Of a DNA stretch of 64,000 nt, positions 56,401 through 64,000 are shown piece by piece (positions within the stretch are counted from its first letter, which is position 1; every line of letters begins with the position of its first letter). Below the pieces are notes generated by a model that saw only the letters and a program-made list of their open reading frames with translations, did not search any database and was not told the DNA's origin. Origin of the DNA: Piliocolobus tephrosceles (lineage: Eukaryota > Chordata > Mammalia > Primates > Cercopithecidae); contig NC_045438.1 in the NCBI RefSeq assembly GCF_002776525.5, positions 150,171,777-150,235,776 of the forward strand, read 5' to 3'. The position numbers and the translations under genes are program-made.

Positions 56401-57090
56401 CTTACCTACTATAGATTGGCTTCAGCTACTGTCTCCTCCTTCTCTTGGATCACCAGTGTTCCCTTCTCCACTAATTCATTCCCATGATCATACAAACATG
56501 TGTCTCCTTTCTTCAAAACCAAACTACCTTTGAACTACTGCTCCTTCTTTGTTCTCCTGTACAGCAACATTCCTGGAAAGAGTGTCTGAATCCATTCCTT
56601 GCCTACCTGTCTCTTTGTATTCCCACCCCTGGCACCTTTCAACTCACCACCCCACAGAATAGTCCATGTCACTGATAAAACAACATTGGAATATCCAGTG
56701 GTCAGTTATCAGTTCTCATCTTACCTGACCTTTTATGAGCATGTGACTCAGTGGATCACTCTCCTTCAAAAACACCCCTTTGTCACTTGGCTTGCGGGAC
56801 ACAATTTTCATGTAATTCTCTTCCCACTTCACTGGCTACAGTTACTCTTCTCTTCTCCTTTGCTAGTTCTCCTTTCACTCTTGAACCTCTGAACACCAGA
56901 GAGCTCCAAGGTACGATTTTGAACATCTCATCCCTACCTATGTTCACTATTAGTGATTTCATTCAGTTTCAGCTTTAAATACCATCTACATGTTGACAAC
57001 TGCTACATTTATTTCTTGAGCTAGAATTTCTTCTGCTGAATGCCAGACTCTCAAATACAACAGCCACTCCTGAATCTGCATTTTGAATTT

Positions 57091-57152
57091 AACATGTCTA
57101 AAACAAAACAACTCATTCAAAACTAACATGTCTAAAACAAAACAACTCATTC
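57091..57152 (+). repeat. 34-base tandem duplication in L2
   Basis: The 28-base segment starting AACATGTCTAAAACAAAACA is present at 57091-57118 and 57125-57152 without change. Confidence 0.9.
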
Positions 57153-57797
57153 CCACCTCCTCCACTTTCCCCTCTAAAACCATCCTGCCCACCCCCACCC
57201 CCGAGGTCTTTCTCCTCTCAACGAATAGCTACTTTTGTTCTTACAGTTGTTGAACCAAAAACCCCATGGTCATCATTGACTTCTAGCTGGCTCTCGTGCC
57301 CCACATCCAAAACTTTAGAGAATTCTTTGGAATAACTGAGTCAGTCTTCAGAGCTCTCATTTTCTTAGGATCTTTTCAAATGTCATCTTATTAAAAAAAC
57401 GTTGCTTAATTGTTGAATATATAAAACAAAGTCGCATCCACCCTACTGGTACTTCCTATCTTCTTTAACTTGCTTTACTGCTATCACTAATCGTCATAGA
57501 ATATATATTCACTTGCTCATTGTCTTGATGGCAGTGGCAGCCTATCTGGAGCAGCCACTGAGGGGATGCCAACTGCAGCGTGGAAGGCGCAGCCAGAGCT
57601 GAACACTCCTCAGAGCCAGCAGGGCCCAGGAACACACAAGAGCCCCGTCCCCTATCAAGTTGGCAAGGCAGGAGACCCATGTTCCTGGGCACAGCTGCAG
57701 TTGCCCAGCCACAGCTCTGGACCCAGGCAGCCCTGCGATCTTGGGGGCCCAGGAAGCCTCTGCCCCTGCAGGCTTAAAAGTACCTGCTCCTGCGGTT

Positions 57798-57880
57798 GCA
57801 GTGAGCCAAGATCACGCCACTGCATTCCAGCCTGGGTGGCAGAGTGAGACTGTGTCTCAAAAAAAAAAAAAAAAAAAGAA
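57798..57880 (+). mobile_element. Alu 3' fragment within the ERV1 LTR
   Basis: Only GGTTGCAGTGAGCCAAGATC through the poly(A) is present; a 5'-truncated insertion. Confidence 0.85.
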
Positions 57881-58320
57881 TGTGCCTGATCCCAGGTCTC
57901 TACCCTCCACCCACTCCCAGGGCCCACTCCAAGGCACAGCAAAGTTGTGGCCAAGCATGGGCACTGCTGCAACCCAGCTGGGTGTGCATGTGTTCAGGGC
58001 AGCACTGACGCACCAGCCCCCTGCCGCCTCGGCCCCCTCTGGACTTCGGGCACCGACGGGTGCAAGAAAGAGGCTGGTGGGGCTGAGGGTGGCTCGGCAT
58101 GGGACTGCAGGCACCCCGCGGCACAAACAGCCTGGGCGCCACGGGTGACATGTTGATGGTGGCAGGCAGACACGTTCCTGGGAGGAAAGGGATAGGTCCC
58201 TGCCCATCTTCAAGCCAGGGACGGCCTGAAGTTTGGGGGGCCTGGTGGCCAGTTCCAGGCAGAGTCTGCATGCAGCCCAGAGCCAGAACTTATGGTGCCT
58301 TTTCTGGGCCCACCCATGGA

Positions 58321-58359
58321 CCAATCAGCACACGCTCCTCCCTTCCGGGTCCATAAAAA
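58321..58359 (+). promoter_or_regulatory. LTR core promoter (CCAAT and TATA-like boxes)
   Basis: CCAATCAGC at 58321 is followed 27 bases later by CATAAAAA at 58352. The expected start, about 25-30 bases beyond the TATA-like box, would now fall inside the young AluYR that begins at 58370. Confidence 0.5.
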
Positions 58360-58369
58360 CCCCAGACTC

Positions 58370-58671
58370 GCCGGGTGTGGTGGCTCAAGCCTGTAATCCC
58401 AGCACTTTGGGAGGCTAAGACGGGCGGATCACGAGGTCAGGAGATCGAGACCATCCTGGCTAACTCGGTGAAACCCCGTCTTTACTAAAAAATACGAAAA
58501 AACTAGCCGGGCGAGGTGGCGGGCGCCTGTAGTCCCAGCTACTCGTGAGGCTGAGGCAGGAGAATGGCATAAACCCGGGAGGCGGAGCTTGCAGTGAGCT
58601 AAGATCCAGCCACTGCACTCCAGCCTGGGCAACAGAGCAAGACTCCATCTCAAAAAAAGAAGAAAAAAAAC
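58370..58671 (+). mobile_element. AluYR inside the ERV1 LTR promoter
   Basis: Begins 11 bases after the TATA-like box; AACCCCAGACTC and AAACCCTGACTC flank it (2 changes in 12). Confidence 0.92.
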
Positions 58672-59078
58672 AAACCCTGACTCAGCCAGAGGTCAGGACT
58701 ACCAGCTGCAGAAAGGAGCTACCCAGTTTGGTCTCCTCAACTTGTCAGGACGACCTGCCTGCAGAAAGGAGCTGTCCACTACGGGTCTCCTCTCCACTGA
58801 GGGCGTGACACTACTCGGGACAACCCCCCTGCAGAAAGGCGCAACCCACTTCAGGTCTCCTGAGAGCTGTTCTGTCACTTGGTGAAGCTCCTGTCCACCT
58901 TGCTCACCCTCTAGTTGTTTGCGTGCCTCATTCTTCCTGGACACAGGACCAGAACTCAGGACCTGCCAAATGGTAGGACTGAAAGAGCTGTAACACAAAT
59001 AGGGCTGAAACACAACCCCCCACTCCCAACCACATTGCAGGCAACAAGGACAGAGGAGCTGTAGAGTTTGGATAGGAT

Positions 59079-59660
59079 TTGAGTGGAATCAATAGTGTGA
59101 AAAATGGTATACAATTTGAGGGTAGAAATGACACTATTTGTGTATGTTTTGGAAGGGGAACAAAGGGAAAAGGGAAGATTCAAAGAGAATGTCAAATTTT
59201 TGTCCTGCAACCGGGAGTCCTAGCAAATTTCACTGATCACATTTCCATTAAGTCCACTGAGTACAAGGATCCTTTGGGTGAGCTAGTGGTTGAAGAGTTG
59301 GGAGAAAATAAAGGAAATCACATACAAAAGAAGGCAGCATTGAGCAGGGAAGGTACTTCTTTGAGTGTCTGCAGTGTTGAATGTGTAAAAAGCATTTGCG
59401 TAGATGGCCTAGAACTCAGGGAGAAGGGTCTGGACCGGCCAAATAACCTCTACTATAGAACAGTGTGTGAGAGAGGAGTGGGGAAGGAATGGGGTGGGAG
59501 GGACCCTTTCCCCTTATATTTCCAGGGGTGTAAATCTATGTGGCTGGCTATGTGCACCTTTAACGTGGCAGATAGGATCTTTTTCCTTATGGCAGACCTT
59601 ACAAGCGATGGGGTCCTCAGAAATACAGCAGATTTGGGAGTTATCTGTCACCCAGCATGA
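59079..59660 (+). other. 193-codon open reading frame, function unknown
   Basis: An uninterrupted frame starts with ATG shortly after the ERV1-type LTR and ends at a stop 30 bases before the DEK CpG island. The predicted product is mixed, with several Cys and Lys-Gly-Lys stretches, and has no signal peptide, membrane segment or motif I recognise. The frame lies outside Alu, L1 and high-GC sequence, so its length is not explained by repeat content. It could be chance, a remnant of LTR-associated sequence, or part of an LTR-driven transcript. I do not assign a function. Confidence 0.2.
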
Positions 59661-60088
59661 TTTCTGGGGCATTGATGAGACGGCTGATTAATACCCCTCC
59701 GCCTCGGAGAAACACTGTAGATAGCGACTTCAGGGATCTCTCAACTTCTTTACCGACGCCCTCCGCGGCCCGGGACTGCTCTTTATCTTTTCCGGGAAGC
59801 GACCGTGGAGACAATAAACACGCAGGCCCCCTAGCGTCCTTCCGTTCCGCGCTGCCAGGCCGCCTCGCCTCCCGCTCCCTCCCGCCCCGCGGGACACAGC
59901 CCGCAAGCACTCTGGGCCCGAGTGCCGACCGCACGCCAGGCGCAGCTGGGAAGAGCCCCGAGAGCGTATCCCTCCGCCCGCGGCCGAGGCGACCCCTCGC
60001 GGTCCCTCCCGCCCGGGCTTCCCGCGGAGGCGCCCGGCTACCCCGCTTCCCCCGCCCAGCGCCCGCCAACTCCCAGCTCGCGGCCCTG

Positions 60089-60093
60089 ATTGG
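60089..60093 (-). promoter_or_regulatory. NF-Y (inverted CCAAT) site
   Basis: The sequence CTGATTGGTCG contains ATTGG, the reverse complement of CCAAT, with the flanking bases NF-Y prefers. It lies about 30 bases upstream of the YY1 element, a usual NF-Y position relative to a TATA-less start. Confidence 0.7.
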
Positions 60094-60121
60094 TCGCCGC
60101 ATTCCCGCTCTCCTTCCCGAA

Positions 60122-60132
60122 CCGCCATTTTG
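60122..60132 (-). promoter_or_regulatory. YY1 site at the DEK start region
   Basis: CCGCCATTTTG is the reverse complement of the YY1 core AAAATGGCGG. YY1 sites of this orientation often sit at or just downstream of the start of TATA-less promoters, which sets the approximate exon 1 boundary used here. Confidence 0.75.
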
Positions 60133-60284
60133 AAAATCTTGTTGATTCTGGGGAGCCGAGCGCGCGGCAGCGAGCGTCACGCCAGACAGCGGCCCGCGCG
60201 CCTTCTCCTCGGCGTCGGCCGCCGCCGCCTCCCAGAACCTCCTCGTGCCCTCGCGTGCCAGGCCCGTGGCGGCCGGGATCCGCG
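60130..60284 (+). other. DEK: DEK exon 1, non-coding 5' UTR
   Basis: This GC-rich segment lies downstream of the NF-Y and YY1 sites and ends at a consensus donor, CGCG|GTGAGG, with the intron starting at 60285. It carries no ATG that opens a long frame, which fits the known non-coding first exon of DEK. The 5' edge is inferred from the position of the YY1 element (CCGCCATTTTG, 60122-60132), which in many TATA-less promoters overlaps the start site, so it may be off by some tens of bases. Confidence 0.75.
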
Positions 60285-60667
60285 GTGAGGGCTGCGTCGG
60301 GACACCAGAGGCCCGGTCGCCCCTGCCGCGGCCGACGGGGGAGGGACGCGGCCATTTGGACGGCGGCCTGGGGCGGGGGAGGGGACGTGGAGGGCCGGCA
60401 GCTCGGGCCGGGCCGGGAACAGCGCAGGCCGGACGGGCGCGCGCGCGCGCGCGGGGGGGGCAGCGGGCGCGGTTTCCCGCCTCGGGAATCCCTGGACGGC
60501 GGCCGGCGGAGCGGGAGGGAAGCCGCCCCTGAGGACTGAGCGCTACGGGAGGAGGCAACTTTCTGGGCAGGTGTCCCGCGGGAAGGGTCGCATCCTTCAC
60601 GGTGGCCGCCGGGTCCTGCCTGCGGGAGTAGGGGGACAGAGACGTCTGGCTCTCTCCCCGTACGAAG
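60285..60667 (+). other. DEK: DEK intron 1
   Basis: The intron starts with GTGAGG and ends in a pyrimidine-rich stretch before the acceptor AG at 60666-60667 (CCCCGTACGAAG). A second AG at 60674-60675 (TTCACAG) could serve as an alternative acceptor and would shorten the 5' UTR by eight bases without changing the protein. The intron is only about 380 bases and stays inside the CpG island. It contains a (CG)n-like run near 60439-60452, a run of eight G at 60453-60460, and an E2F-type TTTCCCGC at 60473-60480. Confidence 0.75.
60473..60480 (+). promoter_or_regulatory. E2F-type motif in DEK intron 1
   Basis: TTTCCCGC is a consensus E2F half-site. DEK is known as an E2F-responsive gene; whether this particular site contributes is inference. 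Confidence 0.35.
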
Positions 60668-60676
60668 GTTCACAGC

Positions 60677-60821
60677 ATGTCCGCCTCGGCCCCAGCTGCG
60701 GAGGGAGAGGGAACCCCCGCCCAGCCCGCATCCGAGAAAGAACCCGAAATGCCTGGTCCCAGAGAGGAGAGCGAGGAGGAAGAGGACGAGGACGACGACG
60801 AGGAGGAAGAGGAGGAAAAAG
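60677..60821 (+). CDS. DEK: DEK proto-oncogene, first coding exon (residues 1-48 plus one base)
   Basis: DEK is an abundant nuclear chromatin protein of about 375 residues. It binds structured DNA through a SAP-type domain, acts as a histone chaperone and joins splicing complexes; human DEK is a partner in the t(6;9) DEK-NUP214 fusion. The exon begins MSASAPAAEGEGTP and ends in a long acidic run of Glu and Asp followed by Lys48, which matches the human N-terminus at 46 of 48 residues from memory. The differences are Ala15 for Thr and Asp41 for Glu. The start codon follows a short leader after the acceptor AG at 60666-60667. The exon ends after the first base of codon 49, at a G|GTGGGG donor (60821/60822), a phase-1 junction that fits the Glu49 codon of the human protein. 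The SAP and C-terminal domains lie in exons beyond the window. An in-frame reading past 60821 would be intron translation. Confidence 0.95.
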
Positions 60822-61615
60822 GTGGGGGGAGTCGCATCCCAAGTGATGGATTTTTCAGACCGAAGTTTTTTTGTTTTTTTCCCCCAGGAAACAAGTTTTC
60901 TTGCTCTTTTGGTGTTTAGAGGCGTAAAGTCGGAGTAATTTTCAGCGAGAACGTGTGCACAATTTATCTGCTTTTGTGCTGAGCGATGGCGTAGAATTGA
61001 CTTTGTATATTCCGGTTTTTAAAGTATTTGTTAACGTAGTAGTGATGTATTGGAGTGCAGCCGACTTCTCGCCCGCTCCGAATGTTCGTTGTTAACATTT
61101 CATCATTTGACGGGAAGTTTGTAGGTCTTGGATTTGATTTTTTTTAACTCCGTGTGTGCACCTTTGAAGTTGCTAAGTGGATGTTCTAATTTTGTCCATT
61201 TCATTACACATCTTTTGCCTTTTGAAGTTATTGTAAGGTCTTAGTGCAGCCTGTTAAGACTGAAGTTATTAAGGCGAGACCTGTAAGTATTTGAATACTT
61301 AAAAATATTTTTACATTTGCCAAAAAGTTTCCCTCCCTGGCAAACAGCGGTGAAAGCTGTTGCTGCTTGAGAAAGTAGTTAAAAATGAAAAAAGTGAACT
61401 CTGAAAGAAAGTTAAATGTGAGCCCAGCACTGTCTCGGTTTCGAACCTGAGTCTATTTTAAGGGAGGGCGTTATGAACCCTGATTTGACTGGAGGTGTGA
61501 AACGGAAACTTCACAGAATGGAGGAGTGTGCCTCGTCAGTTTATCCAGGATGCATGCAGTGTCTGTTTCAGGTGTACCCGCTTCTTGACGTGTTTCCAAA
61601 CATTTAAAAATCCAA

Positions 61616-61722
61616 GTCGTGTCTCAGCATTCTTTGATATTAGCCTAGTCTGTATTTATTTCGTATAAGTCGCGTCTCTCAGCATTCTTTGGTATTAGCC
61701 TAGTCTGAATTTATTTCGTATA
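61616..61722 (+). repeat. Tandem duplication in DEK intron 2
   Basis: A 52-base unit (61616-61667) is repeated at 61669-61722 with about four substitutions and a two-base insertion; both contain TATTAGCCTAGTCTG and end TTTATTTCGTATA. Confidence 0.9.
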
Positions 61723-62165
61723 TGTTTACGACTCAGCCACACTTGGGAAGAGGTTGAAGCTCTCTTCCTAAACCCGGATTTTTTTTTAAGCCTCAACCAG
61801 CCTGTGGTCACAATCTGGGTTAAGATTACAAGATACGCCTTCTGTTTGTTTAAAGTGGTATGTGCCCTAAGAAGGGCATTTTTAAGTAAAGCATGGCTTT
61901 TTGAGTATAAGTTTTTATATAAACTATTGCTTAATAATGTTATTTTAAAATCATTTTTAATACAACAGCAAAACTGGGTGCACTATCTCACTACTAGCCA
62001 AAGAGGCTCTGCACTTTTTCTCCAATTTTTTGTTTGTATTTTGGTCTTTTTGTGGGGGCAGGGTTGAGATGCCAAAGAAATGGTGAATTTTTTTCATGTG
62101 AAGAATTAGAGAAGTCATGTAAATATACTGTAAATGGCCAACGCAGTAAGGTAGGAAATAATCCC

Positions 62166-62257
62166 ATGTTTTGTTCTAGACACATTATTTTAGGTGGTCC
62201 GTTTAGCTTAGTTGGTAGGAGCATGGTGCTGATGTTTTGTTCTAGACACATTATTTT
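62166..62257. repeat. 26-base direct repeats around the tRNA half
   Basis: Both copies start ATGTTTTGTTCTAGACACAT and are identical over 26 bases, spaced 66 bases apart. The second overlaps the last two bases of the tRNA-like segment. Confidence 0.9.
62192..62233 (+). pseudogene. tRNA-Ile 5'-half insertion
   Basis: Bases 62196-62233 follow the 5' half of a tRNA-Ile (GAT type) from the first base to the anticodon, with about five substitutions and one extra T. The A box TAGCTTAGTTGG is intact; there is no B box, T arm or acceptor 3' side. The insert sits between two identical 26-base direct repeats (62166-62191 and 62232-62257), a target-site duplication. It is not a functional tRNA gene. Confidence 0.75.
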
Positions 62258-62455
62258 TTAAAACATGATTTTGTAGAAAGTTCATCCGCTAACAGTTTTA
62301 TTGTAGCTCTGATATATTATTCTTTTTACTAATTTGAGGTGTTTGTGGGACATGTAGGATTGTGAAAGTTTTTATTCTACTTAACCCTGAATATTTAACT
62401 TTAGAATTGAGGCATCATGGAAGCCAGACAGTGAAATACTTTCTGTATTAGAATT

Positions 62456-62472
62456 TGTGTGTGTGTGTGTGT
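62456..62472 (+). repeat. Short (TG)n
   Basis: Eight TG units at the edge of the MaLR LTR. Confidence 0.9.
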
Positions 62473-63745
62473 TGCTATAAAGAAATACTTGAGGCTGGGT
62501 AATTTATGGATAATAGGTTTAATTGGTTCGTGGTTCTGCAGACGGTACAAGAAGCATGGTGCTAGCATCTGCTTCTGGTGAAGGCCTCAGGAAACTTCCA
62601 GTCATGGCAGAAGACAAAGGGGGAGCCAGCATCTCATTTGGGAATGGGAGCAAGTGGTGGGGGGGGAGGTGCCACGCTCTTTTAAACAAACAAATCTTGA
62701 GAGAACTCACTTATCACCAAGGGTTACCATGCTAAGCCATTCATGAGGGATCTGCCCCCATGATTTAATCACCTTACCAGGCCTCACCTCCAACATTGCA
62801 AATCACTTTTCAACTTGAAATTTGGAGGGGGCAAACATCCAAAGCATACCATTGCACCCCCGGTCCCCCAAATCTCATGTCTTTCCCACATTTCAAGATT
62901 CAGTTGTGCCTTCGCAGTAGTCTCCCAAAGTCAAGTCTTGTTTCAGCATTAACTCAAAAGTCCCAAGTCTGTAAGTCCAAAGTTTCATCTGAAGATGAGT
63001 TTCTTCCACCTATGAGCCTGTGAGATCAAAAACAAGTTATTTACTTCTAGGATACAGTGATGGTACAGGCGTTGGGTAAAATTTCCATTCCAAAAGGGGG
63101 AAAGGCCAAAAGAAAGGTGCAGTAGGCCCTACACAGTCTGGTTTGGTTTTTGTTTGGTTTTTGCTTTTCTGTGTGTGTTTGGTTTTTGAACCAGAGTTTT
63201 GCTCTAGTTGCCCAGGCTGGAGTGCAATGGCCTGATCTCGGCTCACCGCAACTCTGCGTCCTGGGTTCAAGCGATTCTACTGCCTCAGCCTCCCTAGTAG
63301 CTGGGATTACAGGCATGTGCCACCACGGCTGGCTGATTTTGTATTTTTAATAGAGACAAGGTCTCTCCATGTTGGTCAAGCTGGTCTCAAACTCCCGACC
63401 TCAGGTGATCCGCCTGTCTCAGCCTCCCAAAGTGTTGGGACTATAGACATGAGCCACCATGCCTGGCCTACAAGTCTGAATCCTAGCAGAGCAGTCTTTA
63501 AATCTTAAAGCTCCCAAATTATCTCCTTTTACTCCATGTCTGGCATCCAGGGCACGCTGGTACCAGGGGTGAGGGGTCCCAAGGCCTTAGGCAGCTCAGG
63601 ATGCAAGCTGCTTGTGGCTCTACCATTCCGGAGTTTGGAGGTGGCAGCCCCTTTCTCATAGCTCCACTAGCCAATAGAGCCTTGGTGGTGAATCTAGGGG
63701 TCCACCCCCCCATTTCCTCTCCACACTGCCCTACTAGAGGTTTTC
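62466..63745 (-). mobile_element. MaLR (MST-type) LTR plus internal sequence, antisense, in DEK intron 2
   Basis: The reverse MaLR LTR is recognised by CTTGAGGCTGGGTAATTTAT, TCATGAGGGATCTGCCCCCA and CTCACCTCCAACATTG (62466-62845). Internal sequence follows to 63170 and continues at 63468-63745 (AAATCTTAAAGCTCCC, CTTAGGCAGCTC). An antisense Alu splits it. MaLR elements do not encode envelope, and this copy shows no intact frame. Confidence 0.65.
63178..63467 (-). mobile_element. AluS in DEK intron 2
   Basis: Reverse Alu splitting the MaLR internal sequence. Confidence 0.9.
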
Positions 63746-63751
63746 TTACTG

Positions 63752-64000
63752 TTTTTCTTTGGGAGACAAGGTCTCACTTGTCACCCAGACTGGAGTGCAG
63801 TGACACTATCTCAGCTCACTGCAAACTGTGCCTTCCAGGCTCAAGCAATCCTCTCGCCTCAGCCTGCCCAGTAGCAGGGACCACAGGCGTGTGCCACTGT
63901 GCCCGGGTACTTTCTGTATTTTTTGTAGAGGAAGGGTTTTACTATGTTGCCCAGGCTGGTCTCAAACTCCTTAGCTCAAGTGACCTGTCCGTCTCTGCCT
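63752..64000 (-). mobile_element. AluJ, cut by the window end
   Basis: Reverse Alu; about 40 bases at its 5' end lie outside. Confidence 0.88.

Larger units (their letters stand above)
55370..57525 (+). mobile_element. Long LINE-2 (L2) ORF2-to-3' remnant
   Basis: Stretches such as CTGTGGCAGACATGG, GTCAGTTATCAGTTCTCATC and TAAATACCATCTACATGTTG follow the L2 reverse-transcriptase region as I remember it, and the far end (57430-57525) follows the L2 3' UTR. Many stops and gaps make it inactive. It is interrupted near 55985-56400 by another old element and carries a 34-base tandem duplication at 57091-57152. Over 1.5 kb of L2 in one place is long for this ancient family. Confidence 0.65.
57526..59040 (+). 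mobile_element. ERV1-type endogenous retroviral LTR, sense toward DEK, interrupted by two Alus
   Basis: The segment is GC-rich and different from its neighbours, with a CCAAT box (58321), a CATAAAAA TATA-like box (58352) and a downstream stretch ending AAAGAGCTGTAACAC, features I associate with primate gammaretrovirus-like (ERV1) LTRs such as HERV9 or PRIMA4 relatives. It is broken by an Alu 3' fragment (57798-57880) and an AluYR (58370-58671). Three copies of a roughly 33-base unit, CTGCAGAAAGGAGC...GTCTCCT, sit at 58706, 58759 and 58829. I found no adjoining gag, pol or env, so it looks like a solo or isolated LTR. The ends are approximate. Confidence 0.55.
59690..60850 (+). promoter_or_regulatory. 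DEK: CpG-island promoter of DEK
   Basis: Base composition switches abruptly near 59690 from AT-balanced DNA to very CpG-rich DNA, and switches back just after exon 2. There is no TATA box near exon 1. An inverted CCAAT box (ATTGG, 60089-60093) and a YY1 motif sit 30 bases apart just before exon 1. Published work on the human dek promoter assigns activity to NF-Y and YY1 sites, so this arrangement looks conserved. Long open frames on both strands here are an effect of high GC content. Confidence 0.9.
60822..64000 (+). other. DEK: DEK intron 2, 5' part
   Basis: The intron opens with GTGGGG and continues beyond the window; I found no sequence that could be exon 3. The first 1.3 kb is mostly single-copy with a 52-54 base tandem duplication. 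Further in are a tRNA-Ile-like insertion (62192-62233), an antisense MaLR element (62466-63745) and two antisense Alus. Confidence 0.75.

Noticed and set aside
57655..58324. Overlapping frames of 100-160 codons in the LTR
   Set aside because: GC-rich LTR sequence with an Alu fragment; the frames on both strands overlap each other and show no viral protein pattern.
59641..60600. 319-codon open frame on the - strand across the DEK promoter
   Set aside because: It follows the CpG island exactly and is rich in Arg, Pro, Gly and Ala, as expected from high-GC DNA with few stops. It overlaps the known promoter and exon 1.
60038..60673. 211-codon - frame and several + frames over DEK exon 1
   Set aside because: Same GC effect; the frames disagree with the established non-coding first exon.
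60822..60919. Extension of the DEK frame to a stop at 60917
   Set aside because: The frame runs past a valid donor at 60821/60822, and the added residues do not resemble DEK; this is intron.
62196..62233. Functional tRNA gene
   Set aside because: Only the 5' half is present, with no B box and no 3' acceptor strand.

Overview
The window is primate nuclear DNA, most likely from an Old World monkey. About 75 Alu copies lie in 64 kb. The youngest carry a set of changes I know from the cercopithecoid AluYR group (for example ACTAGCCGGGCGAGGTGG, GGCGTAAACCC and GAGATCCGGCC) instead of the hominoid AluY versions. Old LINE-2, MIR, MER5 and MER20 pieces confirm a mammalian background. There are no bacterial genes, no CRISPR array and no operon.

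The only protein-coding gene I recognise is DEK, on the + strand at the right end. A CpG-island promoter lies at about 59690-60850, non-coding exon 1 ends at 60284, and exon 2 (60668-60821) starts translation at 60677 and encodes residues 1-48. Intron 2 runs out of the window. In human this locus is 6p22.3, with DEK flanked on its 5' side by the long DEK-RNF144B interval (from memory). The first 59 kb is therefore upstream intergenic DNA.

Layout: 1-10.5 kb is dense Alu plus one L1 3' end. 10.5-14.6 kb holds LINE-2 and MIR remnants and an antisense L1 broken up by an Alu, an ERVK solo LTR and a stray patch of that same LTR. 16.3 kb is a U6 snRNA-L1 chimeric retrocopy. 17-34 kb is Alu clusters, including repeated insertion into one target at 28.9-29.9 kb and a left-monomer-only Alu at 30.8 kb. 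39.8-40.2 kb is a palindromic AT-rich repeat. 41-42 kb is long polypurine DNA grown from Alu tails. 45.4-46.2 kb is an isolated CpG island with two good splice donors on the - strand. 47.7-49 kb is an L2 with a nested L1 and Alu. 53.3-55.3 kb holds a local duplication and a 100-N assembly gap inside an Alu. 55.4-57.5 kb is a long LINE-2 ORF2 remnant. 57.5-59.0 kb is an ERV1-type LTR pointing at DEK. 59.1-59.7 kb holds a 193-codon open frame without recognised relatives. DEK follows, with a tRNA-Ile 5'-half insertion and a MaLR element in intron 2.

I see no multi-gene system. The interesting material is small rearrangements: template switching, retro-insertion of small RNAs, palindromes, and possible promoter activity upstream of DEK. 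Family names for old repeats come from memory, without a database search; repeat boundaries are good to about 5-20 bases.
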